Shown: positions 40,428 to 51,613 of the stretch, in pieces
Position numbering within the stretch: the stretch's first letter is position 1
How the letters are laid out: the number at the start of each line of letters is the position of its first letter
Origin: Paramacrobiotus metropolitanus
Lineage: Eukaryota; Tardigrada; Eutardigrada; Parachela; Macrobiotidae
Direction: 5' to 3'
Length of the DNA stretch: 64,000 nt
Assembly (NCBI RefSeq): GCF_019649055.1
Contig: NW_026570232.1
Span: 1,488,001 to 1,552,000, forward strand
The notes under the pieces: model-generated
The model's input: the letters and a program-made list of their open reading frames with translations, nothing else
What the model was told of the DNA's origin: nothing
The model's database searches: none
Position numbers and translations under genes: made by a program

Positions 40428-43400
40428 ATGGAGAACAACGACAGTATCCAAAACGATTCCATGCCTGTTCATCTGCGGGAGAATCTTAAAATGCAAAAAG
40501 ATACAAAAGCGCAAATTTCGGCTCAGGTAAATACTATACTGTATGGTCAACAATATTTCGTTGCATGTGGTAACATGCCGGCTAGAAAATAACCAACTCG
40601 GTGCACAATTTGCAATTATACGGGTATCTGTATAGATACGACAATTACGGTGATTTTTTTTTTCCGTTTACCGTTTCTTTTCGAATTATTCCATTGGTTC
40701 AACTACATCACTTCAACACATAATACACTGTAATCTTTCATAATAAAGATGTAATCTACAGTCTCAACCGACAACAGAGATAGACGGTCTGATTATACTG
40801 AACATCTCATCTAAATTAGCCGGTGATTTTTTAATTCTTAATTGTGCAGTACTGGCCGTAGAGATATGGATTACGACTGTAATGTCGCGACATGAACATC
40901 AATAAAGAAATCAGCTGATTACCATGTACAGTTACCCCAAAAACACACACGTGTCCGTAAATCGCTTGCGATAATATATTTATATTATTTAACACGTAAT
41001 TTTGGCAGTTCATTTGAGATCATAATTAAGTATGATTTCGATTGTTTGATGTGTTGATGTGACTTTTATACAGTAGCAGTTCGGAGAAACTGTGGTATCC
41101 TGTGTAAGGATTACATAAAGTTTAGTTTTTAAAGTTTTTAACATAAATAATTGCAGTAGGCTGTTTTACATTATACATGTTATATATAATTCGAAGTAAA
41201 ACTTTCCGGTGTACATAATACTACCATTATCGTTATGAAAATAAAAATATTCGCCAAAAACTTCTCCGCTGCCAGAAATGGAAAAAAGCAGTAAAAAAAC
41301 ACCAACCACAAGTGCAGCCGCTGACAAATCCAGAAGGAAGCGATATCCCAAAGTCACCGCATGCCACAACCAAGCCTATACCGGAAAAAACCCAGACCAT
41401 CCCACCAAAAGTGTCGCATGCACCATCTATTGCAAAGGTCACGGACGATGTAACAGCTTTCAATAAGCCACCGCCGCCGAAGGATCCATATGTACTCTAT
41501 GGAAATATCAGGTATGTCGACCGTAACTCGTGTCGCCCCGGCAGTACTCGGCCCAGTGTACTCCCACAGTATAAATCTATTTAACCATTTAACACAAAAT
41601 TTACTTATGCTAATTTTTATACGGGACCGCCACAATACCCGACCGACTAGGTGGTGTTACTACTTAATATTTGTAATCTGGTGCTATCCAATTGCCGGCA
41701 CTTTTACTTTTACGCATTATTTTTTTACCTAACCAAATGTTGTGCAGATTCAATCCGAACTGGGTATTCAATGTCCGATCACACACGTACTTTGTGTGGC
41801 TGTCACTACTGTCCGTGGCTATCCTGTACAACTTAATAATGATTGTTCCCCGTGCGGTATTTGAGCAGCTGGAAGCCGATGCACGTTCTTACTATTTGTG
41901 GATATGCCTGGACTATCTCAGTGACACTGCATACTGGCTGGATATGGTCGTCAATTTGCTGACAGGTACGCGTAATCCTCCGGCACTGTACGAAATCGCT
42001 GGAGCTCCTTAATTGATCAACAAATATTTGGTTTCTTCAGGGTTTTATGACAACGGCATCATCGTCCGGGAGCCACGAAAATTAATAAGGCATTATCGAT
42101 TCAGCCGGCAGCTAAAATGGGATCTGGCCAGCATTTTTCCGCTGGATATGCTGTACATTTACACTGGCCGACAGATACCTTGGATATTGCTGCGGTTGAA
42201 TCGACTGTTGAAACTGCCTCGATTGTCGGAGTTCTTGTACCGAGCGGAGAGTCGTACGCAGAATCCTGCATTATTCCGAACATTCTGCTTGGTAATCCCA
42301 ATACAATCCCAATAAATATTCTATGTATGCAAGCATCACAGTATCCATAATCGTATAAATTTTGTGGTGAAATTAATGACTCGATACAGTAATAACATAG
42401 TTGCAGCGCAAGTACATAAGTAACTGCATTCGTTTTGGCATTCGTTACAGTGACCTTTACACCATTATAAGTATTTCGAATTCACTTGCTGCGTCTAACT
42501 CTAACTAACGATAACCTTACATGTTGTCTACATTAGTATGCCATAGTATGCCATTAGTATTTAATAGTAGTTTTCGGTGGCGCTTTTTGAGAGTTTCGTT
42601 TCCTGGCCTCCTAGTTTGCAGTTTGGTTGAATGATGTACAACACTGATTTTCATTGGCAGTTTGGCGAATTATTCATCATTGTGCACCTGAACGGCTGCG
42701 TGTATTACTCCTTCAGCTCCATTGTGGGCATCGGTTCGGACCGGTGGGTGTACCCAGCGACGGCGGAATGGCGAACAACCGTCACGAACAACACGGACTT
42801 CGTCAACGACACCATGCTGCAGAAGTGGACCGTGTGCACCTACTGGTCAGCGATGATGCTGACCTCCATCATCCCGCAGATGAACAATCCCACCAACAAC
42901 GAAGAGATCATCTTCCACTGCACGGAAATGTTCCTGGGCATCATTCTCTTCACCAATATTCTGGGCCGCATCAGCGCTCTGCTTTCCGATCTCGACAAGA
43001 AACACGATCATTTCAAAGAAAAACGCGATGGGTACGTGACCACGTATAACTGCACCGGCAAACAAAGTTATGATGACAGAATGTCACGAAATTGTTTTTT
43101 GTCTTAACAGCGTGCGCTCCTATATACGGATGCGAAAGGTCAGTTTTCTCTTTAACAGCTTTATCTGCTTTTAATAATTACCAGCGATGCAACTTATGCA
43201 ACGCCGGAAACTGCTGGCCATCTATGGTGTAATTGAGCAGGTTGGCAGAGACATGGAAGAACTGGTAATGCGCTGGTTTGACTACATTTGGACGACCAAT
43301 CAGCAACTCGACGAAGAATCAGTACTAACGCGTTTACCGGAGAAGATTCGCCTGGAGATTGCCAAATGCATACACTTCGATATCCTCAAAAAAATTCACT

Positions 43401-44136
43401 TATTCCACGATGTGCCGGATCAGTTTCTGGAACAAATCGGGCTGAAATTGAAATTCGAAGTCCGCGCTTATGCTACTCGTATAATTTGTCCCTTTTTTCT
43501 GTTATAAAATTTTTTTTGTACACACATATTTAAGAAATCGAGGAAAATCCGTTAAGCACGCGTGTACAAATATTTTTGGCCAACTGAGTGCCAGTGTGTA
43601 TTACTGAGATTTCGCGTTTACAGCCGTTTTGTCCGGGAAGTTTTGTATGCCGCAAAGGCGACATCGGGCGCGAAATGTACATCATCCGGCGTGGACGCCT
43701 GCAGATCGTCTCGGACGACGGGCACACCGTGCTGGCCACCCTCAACCCGGGCGCGGTCTTCGGCGAACTGAGCATCCTCAACATCCCCGGCAACAAGAAC
43801 GAGAACCGTCGCACGACGAACGTGCGGGCGTTGGGCTACGCCGATCTGTTCAGTCTGTCGCGCGAGGATCTGTGGGCCTCGTTGGACGACTACCCCGAAG
43901 CGGCCGTCTCCATGCTGGGCAAGGCCACGGTCATCCTGAAGAACCTGGATCTGTACAGTGAGGATTTAGCCAGGGAAACGGAGAGGAGGACGCGGGATTA
44001 CCAGCAGGCCGTCGCCACACTGGAAGCCCGAGTGGACGCGTTGGTGAAGAATGTGGAGGTGTTTCTGCACAACTGCACGGTGCGCAGTGGCAGACTCGAG
44101 CGGGAAGTTGCGCAGCTCGAAGATGCCATCCAGTAA
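40428..44136 (+). CDS. cyclic-nucleotide-gated cation channel subunit with atypical pore
   Basis: Exons: 40428-40526, 41276-41511, 41748-41965, 42041-42291, 42661-43031, 43111-43138 (28 nt), 43241-43459, 43624-44136, giving 644 aa. Order: hydrophilic N-terminus; S1 (YFVWLSLLSVAILYNLIMIV); S2-S4 (LDYLSDTAYWLDMVVNLLTG, LRLNRLLKLPRLSEF); S5-pore-S6; C-linker (VGRDMEELVMRWFDYIW); cyclic-nucleotide-binding domain with CRKGDIGREMYII, FGELSILN (F520-) and NRRTTNV, whose RT pair binds the nucleotide phosphate. A C-terminal coiled coil (~590-640) matches the CLZ of CNGA subunits, the closest family. In vertebrate CNGA channels the filter reads TTIGE. Here residues 335-341 are LTSIIPQ, without the glycine and glutamate. 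The donor after exon 7 (gtccgc) is weak but gives an exact-length alignment. It probably conducts or modulates cation current in sensory cells. Confidence 0.87.
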
Positions 44137-44930
44137 CCGTCTTTGTTAATTTTATCCAAAAATTTAGCGAGGATTGACTTATCACGCATATACAAGTAGT
44201 TAACACTGTTTATCATGATTGATGCATGCTGTACATGTTGCACCAGTAAATGTAAAAATACTGTTTTCGACATAAATGAAAAGGTTCTTTACAAAAAAAG
44301 CACGGACGTAGACATACCACGTTGTATGATTACTGCAGAATTTCAATCTCTCAGCAGTGCTCGGCAGCCGGCTGGGACGCGCTAGCTGGTACATAGCATA
44401 AAACAACGACACATCCATTATTGTCACCTTTGCTAATTATGAATTTCCACTGCTTACTGTTAAATATCTATCTGCCAGGACTCATCGCCGCCGAGAATAA
44501 AGATGTCGGAAACAAAAAACGCCGACTACTTATATTATTAATCGAAGCAGCGGCAGCGTAAAATGAACTTTCGCTATGATGAATACGAGTACTGGACTAG
44601 TCTGGTACCTGTTTGTAGGTTATGAAAATTAATAAAATCGTCATACTGCACCGACTGGCCACCGCTGTCGTCGTAGTTCGTACTTCGTACTCGTAATTTA
44701 CGCTGCGCCTCACTGGCGGCCTCTTCGTCGCGCTACCGGTGCTCCTCCGGGCTCCGGCTACATGTATCTGCGTCCAACCGCCCAGAGTGTCTTCTGTGCT
44801 TGGTTTTCTGCGACTGTAGAAAATTTTAAAACATTAGGATAAAATTTTATCATGGAAGATTGGAAGTTGCAGAAGTTTAGAAAGCAGACGAGCTATTAAA
44901 AATTAAGTGAATCGCCACATCGCTGCTAGG
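44137..44930. other. spacer between the CNG channel and MRPS24 genes
   Basis: Both flanking genes run rightward. An AATAAA near 44498 may serve the channel transcript. The remaining ~430 bases before 44931 must contain the MRPS24 promoter, but no motif stands out beyond two TACGAGTA-type words at 44584 and 44688. Confidence 0.4.
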
Positions 44931-46176
44931 ATGAATTGTAGATTACCATCCCGCACTCTTCAGTCTCATTTGTGTTTACCAGCTGGAAGACCTTGCAAGG
45001 TTGGTGCAGTGACGACATTGTTTCCCGAAGACTTTCCAACCACTGTCTGCTGCACTCTGCAGGGTTTCCGAGGACTCCATACATCCAGCCTGCTCTGCAT
45101 CGAACAAGCTGGCCGATACAAACGCACACAGTACAAAACTAAACCGCTGACGTTCGAAATGGCCAACGATCCTAAAACGATCGGCGTGCATAAATCGTGG
45201 AATTCGTGGAATACCAGTGAGTAGTAAACTAGTAACAATGTAACATACATTATTACTTTGAGCTTCCTACTCAAAAGTATTGTAGTTAAAATTTAGAGTA
45301 CAATTTTTGAGTGCTATACAATTTATTACTGTAGTCCGATCTACGACGTTTCTCTCGCTGTATGGCTTATCATCTTTCTCGTTTCAGCATTCATTTTGAT
45401 AAATTCCTAGATATCTTGTTTTTGCATAAACGTTTTAAGTGAAATCAAATGAAAACCTTATTAGCTCGTAATCACCGTGTGCGAAGTGTTTTCTCAAGGT
45501 GTTAATTTTACGCCGTATGTTATGTTTTGTGCATAATTTTTTGTACTTGAATAATTGAATTCTAACTGTTTAACACGGAAGAATTTCATTGATGTACGGA
45601 GGTGATATTGTACTGCATTTCTCTAGTTCATATGAATAATGTAATGGCTGAAAGATTTATGTATCAATTATAAGCCTGTAATTTCTTCTGATCCCAAATA
45701 GGTAATATATTTTGTGTTCATTTTACTGGTGCTCGAACTGTACGAGTTATTTTTCCGACGATTGTGCAAAACGCGATGCTATAAAGAGCGTGTACAGTAA
45801 AAGCAAAATCGGTAAATTATATAATTCGCTGGGAAAAACACGGCGAATATTGCAGTTTATTTCTAGTTTTTTCTTAGGTAATTTACAGAATGTTAACGAT
45901 CGGAACCAAGTGGCGCAGATGACGGTGTGGGACGAGTTCATACGGCGTTTCCTGTACGGGACCTGGCACAATCTCTTCGTCTCCGAGATCATCATCAAGC
46001 GCCGCTACAACGCCATCTACGTCGCCGGCATTGTCCAGCAGAGTATTGCGGTACGGAAAATGTACTTTCTCATCGGCTATACCGAAGAATTTTTGTCGTT
46101 CCTCTTGAAGTGTCCTGTTAAACTGGAAATTCAGAGTGTTAATTCGCGGAAGGATGTCGTGTACAAATACATATGA
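44931..46176 (+). CDS. MRPS24: mitochondrial small ribosomal subunit protein uS3m (MRPS24)
   Basis: Exons: 44931-45216 and 45878-46176, giving 194 aa. The first ~45 residues are basic and hydrophobic without acidic residues until GRPCKVG/LFPEDF, as expected of a mitochondrial targeting sequence, followed by the family's RGLHTSS-like processing region. The conserved core reads TVWDEFIRRFLYGTW, IIIKRRYNAIYVAGIVQ, KMYFLIGYTEEFLSFLLKCPVKLEIQSV and ends VVYKYI. These are the features of MRPS24, a component of the mitochondrial small ribosomal subunit. The intron falls after WNTS in phase 1. Length fits the family (human ~167) plus a longer presequence. It converges on the enkurin gene, with 570 bases between stops. 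Confidence 0.9.
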
Positions 46177-46746
46177 AACCGGCGTTTTGCTGGTGTTGTT
46201 TTATATATAAAATTTTGCGGTTGTTGTTTCTCAGATCGGGAGCATCCAAAACTCGAAAAACGTGTTTTTGTCTTATTGAAAACTATTAAAATTCCGCTGA
46301 ATCCGGCAATCGGTATTTTCTTATTAATCTGATGAAAAGAAATGGTTAAAATAAGAGCAAACATCGCCGCCTGCGGGATTTTATCATGCTTTACATTATG
46401 CACCAAATGTGCTGTTTTAGACTAAGAAACATTGCTTGTCCGCTTTTTTTATTGTGAGAAATTTCGCACAAAACTTAACCCTGGAAAATGTTAATAACTA
46501 AAATTTTTATGGATCTTCACTAAATTTCTGAGCTGACTTTCTGTCTTTAGAGCAAACTGACTTTTTTTCCGCTGCTACGTGCATGAGAAATACCGTTGGA
46601 ACAAGTCAGAGAGTAGAAGCACGCATCAACGTTATTTCATTGGCATTAACACCACAACTTAACAAATGTTTGGGCGAAACATGACACTGTGTTATGCGTA
46701 TGGAAAGACACAATAAAACTAATTACAAAATGACAATAATTCATTT
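46177..46746. other. convergent 3' regions of MRPS24 and the enkurin-domain gene
   Basis: This short interval holds the 3' ends of two genes that face each other. On the minus strand an AATAAA lies at 46448-46453, about 295 bases after the enkurin stop. On the + strand an AATAAA near 46710 could end MRPS24 and would overlap the neighbour's 3' UTR. No further gene was seen. Confidence 0.4.
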
Positions 46747-49700
46747 TTACATAGTTTTCTTGAAGATTTTCGTATGGCTGTTGATAATGGGAACCCGCAG
46801 CGGAGAAGGCGGCTTCTTCACATTCTCCAAACTGCCGGAACTGGCTTTCTTTGTCAGCAGTTTCGGATTGACCAGACCTTTATTATGGTCAACGGCACCG
46901 CGATTCCACACCGGTTTGCCTTTCGGGACCGGTCGGCCGTTGGCGACCTTGGCACTGACCGGTCGCGGTGGCGGGGCAAAGGTCACGGAGGGGGACCGCG
47001 TGGGGGCGTTGGGATCCTGGACCACCACGGTGGGTTTCGATAAGATCTCCAGGCCTTCTTCAATTTCCGCTACCGCCGCTTCCAGTTCCTGCCGTTTCCG
47101 CTGAGCACGCAGTGTGTCGCTGCGTACCGGAAGGAGGAAGATTTCTCGCTCTTTCTTCTCTCTGCCTGCAAATAGTGATATCTATAGCCACAATTTAACC
47201 TAACTTAAAAGTTAAAATAACCTAACTTGAAATAACCTAACTTAAAAGTTAAAATAATTCTTACGTTAGATTGCACAAGTACTAGTACAGTATTTAAACT
47301 GATTAATAAGACATATCCGTGGCATTTCATCAGCTGCCAACGGTGAAAACTAGATAACTACGTATACTGGTATGAGCTGCGATAATATTATATCATAATA
47401 ATTAATTTTCATAAGTGACGTCAATGCGGCCAAGTCGTACCGCAGGCTTATCTACAGTTCAAAACATTTTTGCGTTGCACTCGCAAAATTCGTAAGCGGT
47501 AAACTTGTCAGTACATGGTCATACTGCATAGGAATTTTCCGCCTCTACTGTGAAATGTTGACGAGATTTTTTAACCGATGTGTCTGTTTATTACTAGAAG
47601 TTAGTCTAGAACAGAATTTGTTGATTAGTGTCCGTTGATTGTTGTTTGGGTATTTCTTGATTAGATAGCTTCGGGTCAATTTTGTCGGTCGACCATTGTA
47701 AAGATACGCAAACAACCAACACGATTTAACCTGTAGGAGTTGGATAATTACATTACTTATTATTATGCACAGCAGTAGGAACGCTAACTTCTAACTAATT
47801 TTTTTTATTTTTTAAAAAAAATACGAGTAAAATATTGAAATATGGGAATTAGTATTAATTCTGCAGCACCAGAGAATGGTGCGCCACTGACGAAGACGGG
47901 AATCTCCACCGACAACCATCCCCGTGAGAACGGAGCGCATGTTGACCAGTACGCACACCAAGCGGACAAATACGCTAACCTGCGCAATGATGAATGGCAG
48001 CAAATACTGGAAATGCCCAGCGTCATGACCGCACTCGGTGACCTCACCGGACTGAACTGTATGGATTTGGGATGCGGAACCGGCATGTACTCGCGCAAAA
48101 TGCACCGCCAAGGAGCTGGAAATGTTGTCGGTGTGGATTTATCGCTGCACATGATTCGTATTGCCCGCGAAATCGAAGAAACCGAGCATTGCAACATAAC
48201 GTATCTCGTGGAGAACTGCGAACAATTAAATCGTCTAAATTTCTCGGATGATTATTTCGACGTAATGTTCGGTGGCTGGATGATCCCGTATATTCCCAGC
48301 ACGGAACGACTAATGAAATTTGCGGAAAATATTTACCGGCTGATTAAAAAAGGTGGCAGAACGCTACAAGTATTTGGACACGAAAACCGGTTGCGGATTA
48401 ATGACCGCACAGCGCATTTAACCGATGCGGTGTTCGAGAGTGAGTCGCTGGATTTACAGGATGGGGACTGCTATAAGGTCATCTTTCATCCCCATGACAA
48501 GGACGCACGCGTGGAGCTGGTCAATCACTTTTATCGCCACCAGACTGTTATGGATTGCTTTGAAAAAGCCGGATTTTCTCTCACTAAATTTCATCCGCTC
48601 GTACTCGAGACGGATTCCGTGGAGAGAAGGAATCACTACCAGGACCTATTGGATAATCCCTTCTTTGTGGTTTTCGAAGCCGTTAAAATGTAGATATTTT
48701 TGCACGATGCTGCTGTCATATTTCGTTACATCCGTCACAAAAAATTGGCCCAGTTCGAACTTGGAAAGACGTTTGTTTTCTCGTCATACAAAATCACATA
48801 AACTGTATATGCGCACACGTACAATACTGCCATTTGTGCATATATAAAAAGGTCAGTCGTCTTAAATGAAATTTAGTACACAGTATGTGCGCACCAGCTC
48901 GAGATAATTTCCATCCAAAGTGGAACGATATATTACTGAATAATTTCTCTACCCTATAACTGAATACATGTAAAAAATGTCAAATTATTTTTAACACCCT
49001 TTTAATACTAATAATAATAATATGTAATTAGTCGACATACTTTGTTGGAGTTGCTGTATGAGGGCCAGCCTCTCGTCTTCTGGCATGATATAACAGCCGG
49101 GCGGAAGTTTCGGTTGTTGGGCGGCTATCTTAGCTTCTTCTTCGCTTTTTTTCCATTCTTGGCGTCTGTCCAATAAGCTAAAAAGAGCAAACAGTCACCA
49201 TATCCAATTTCTGAGTCCCAAAGCAAAGGTTATGTTATGTATTTTGATAAATTTGTGCGTTTAACAGTGCTCTGGACTATCTGCCGATGACAGTACATAG
49301 TGCATGGGTCACTGACGCCTTAGGAATTCAAAAATCGCGGATCGTAATACAAATTAAGCCAAATACAAATTAACTACTATTAATCATGTCATGTAAAATA
49401 GCAATCAAGATTCAAGAGTGCCACTGCAAAACTCAAAAAAATATCCTACATAAAAGCAGAAGTCTACATCTTATTCACGAAAGCCTCGATCGATATAGAT
49501 ATAATTGTTCTTGCGCTGGCTCGCAAAACGGTACGTTACTGGAGGATATAAGCCAGTTTGAAGCCACACTACTACAATTTATGTACTAGCTTAATAGGTA
49601 TTGTAGTAGTTGAAGGCACTATCAACGGCAACGCTGGCAAAAGAACAGTTATGCCTTAAAAAAATCGAACGCCGTTACTGCATAAACAGTATACACTGAC

Positions 49701-51613
49701 AGTGTACAGTATAACCGTTACACTGTAACCATATGAACTATATAATTATAAAAATTATAAACCATATAAATGCAGTGCACTGTAAAAAGCCTGCATAATG
49801 CCAGCGCAAAACATGTTTCGGTAAATTCTGTTTGACTTACTATTGTGGTAATGCTCCCGGCTTATTTCGGGGCATTTCCGGTTTAACCGGCACCGAACGC
49901 GGTCCCGTCGGTCGGCCGCGGAGGTCGGCGGCCGAGCGTGACCGGGGCAGGAGATTCTGTGTGTTCACCTGCACGAAGTTTTTGGATGTCCGGTTGAGCG
50001 CCTGGACACTGGATGTTGGTCGCAGGGGGGAGACAGTGACCCCGCCGGTTCTGTTCAGGCGATTGTAGGATGCATTCCGCTGGCGCAGACTCGGATCGGA
50101 TGTCGGGAGACTGGTTTGAGATCGGGAACGTATCACAGTAGAGTTTAATGGGGCCAAGGGACGCGCCGGTCGGGGCGGTGCAGTGTTCTGTGGGCGGGGC
50201 AAGCCGGACAATGGGCGATTGGCACCGGTTGGTCTCTACAGTGTAATATGTATTGTACATTTGAAGATATAACAATGTTGTACTGGAGATGAAATAGTTG
50301 GCTGCGAACGGCACGGAAATCGGATTATGGATTATTAGCACGGAAATTCAAAAATAAATGCAGCACCACTAAATTATTAAATAAACGTTCAGAAATTAAT
50401 GTAATTAATTTTATCACACCGCACATGTTTCAAAAAAACTACGACCGCTTATTTGTACAGTCAGTTAGTCCTCCGTTATGAAACACCGATCAGTTGTTAG
50501 CAGGCTTGTATGTTGATATTAAAGGGTCTTGGTTTCTACCAGCCATTACACTACGATATAAGGATGCAAATACGTTATTATTGGCCGTTACGCAGATGGG
50601 TATGAGCCGTATGACCTACCGGCCGGTACATGCAATACTTCTACTTGTAGTAAACCTATGCATCATTCAGGTGGCTGTACTTTTCTGTTATTTTTAATTT
50701 GATAAGTAAGGCGTACCTGACCAGAAGCAGGAATGGAATTGGCTGCTGGTCTGGATATTGACCACGTTGCCGCGAGGCTTTTATTGTAATTCTGCTGGAC
50801 CAATTCACGCTGCACGGCAATCTGACGGATTCGGCGGATGTTTTCTTGAGTGAAGTTTTTCTCTTCCCCTATTCACAGACAACTAGTTCCCCTATTCACA
50901 GACAAAATAAGCAAATAAATTCAAACTTTTGAGATAATCCGCGTAGTTCATGCGCAGAAATTACACATTACGTTGAGTAAGGTAAAGTACAGCAGAAGTA
51001 GCTAGAGTACCGTTGAAAATTACATTCGTCTGCGCAGTTGTAATTAAGTACGTTATACGTAACTAATCGTAAAGTAAGTAAACTGTCAACAACTACTACT
51101 GTAATCGTAAAGTAAAGTAAACTGTAAACAGTATTATACGTACAGTATTCAAGGTACAATACGATGTCTTGCTTTCGTTTTGTTATTATTACAGTACTAA
51201 TTTTTAAGGTACGGTACGGTACTCGTACCGTATTTTATTACGGTAGTAATTCTGCAACGTAGCTAATGCTTTTTTCGCAAACCGCATGCGCAAAATTATG
51301 AAGGGTTTGACTGTTACTCTGGATACAAAATAATTTATTACCTATAACTTACAAGTTGCTGTTACCTGTAAAACGTCGCTTACAAAGCGTGGGACACTAA
51401 TGCTGGAGTGCGATCAAGGTAACAATTGTAAGACAACTTACGTTTTTTAGTGGGTTTGGGCCTGGGAGGAACAATGGCCGGATCCGACAAAATATGCCTC
51501 ATCGTTCCTTCACTTCCGCGCTTCTGGTATAACATTCCTTCATTGCGTGTGCGATTTTTGACTTTTGGAGGCAGCGCACGACTTTCCACTTCATCGTGCA
51601 GTAAAGACTTCAT
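46747..51613 (-). CDS. ENKD1: enkurin-domain protein, ENKD1-like
   Basis: Exons in transcript order: 51613-51442, 50868-50717, 50235-49841, 49177-49041, 47165-46747. Phases fit, giving 424 aa. The enkurin domain (~238-330) spans exons 3-5: LPQYLLDRRQEWKKSEEEAK, then PPGCYIMPEDERLALIQQLQ, then LLPVRSDTLRAQRKRQELEA and EEGLEILSKPTVVVQ, ending as in other family members. Upstream, QENIRRIRQIAVQRE in exon 2 matches the conserved N-terminal helix of human ENKD1 (KENLRRIREI). ENKD1 binds microtubules and centrosomes/cilia. Exon 3 is basic and rich in R, P and S. Unlike human ENKD1, the enkurin domain is followed by ~90 basic residues (RPVSAKVANGRPVPKGKP). The 1.9-kb last intron holds a gene on the other strand. 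The acceptor of exon 2 lies in a 23-bp tandem duplication. Confidence 0.88.
47842..48693 (+). CDS. SAM-dependent class I methyltransferase, intronless, nested
   Basis: A single uninterrupted frame of 283 codons. Motif I of class I methyltransferases is at residues 74-81 (MDLGCGTG), followed by GNVVGVDLS (D99, ribose-binding acidic residue), a motif III-IV region (FDVMFGGWMIPYI) and LIKKGGRTLQVF before the C-terminal strands. No targeting signal is seen. The N-terminal ~35 residues look disordered. The substrate cannot be told from the sequence; small-molecule methyltransferases with this layout are common in bacteria, fungi and animals. It lies wholly inside the last intron of the enkurin-domain gene on the opposite strand. 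The lack of introns, when almost every neighbour has several, suggests a retrocopy or a gene gained by transfer. No poly(A) tract or flanking repeat proves either. Confidence 0.85.
   Translation: MGISINSAAPENGAPLTKTGISTDNHPRENGAHVDQYAHQADKYANLRNDEWQQILEMPSVMTALGDLTGLNCMDLGCGTGMYSRKMHRQGAGNVVGVDLSLHMIRIAREIEETEHCNITYLVENCEQLNRLNFSDDYFDVMFGGWMIPYIPSTERLMKFAENIYRLIKKGGRTLQVFGHENRLRINDRTAHLTDAVFESESLDLQDGDCYKVIFHPHDKDARVELVNHFYRHQTVMDCFEKAGFSLTKFHPLVLETDSVERRNHYQDLLDNPFFVVFEAVKM
50864..50905. repeat. 23-bp tandem duplication carrying a splice acceptor
   Basis: The sequence ttcccctattcacagacaa occurs at 50864-50882 and again at 50887-50905, with period 23. On the minus strand each copy contains the acceptor ctgtgaatag of the enkurin gene. 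Use of the copy farther upstream would add seven codons and then an in-frame TAG, so the proximal site must be used for the full protein. Confidence 0.85.

Noticed and set aside
43187..43240. In-frame extension MQLMQRRKLLAIYGVIEQ before the C-linker exon
   Set aside because: It does not join in phase with the 28-nt exon, and removing it gives an exact alignment with CNG channels; it is treated as intron.
45712..45877. Open frame preceding the second MRPS24 exon
   Set aside because: The conserved protein starts after the acceptor at 45877; the earlier part has no similarity and contains the intron's pyrimidine tract.
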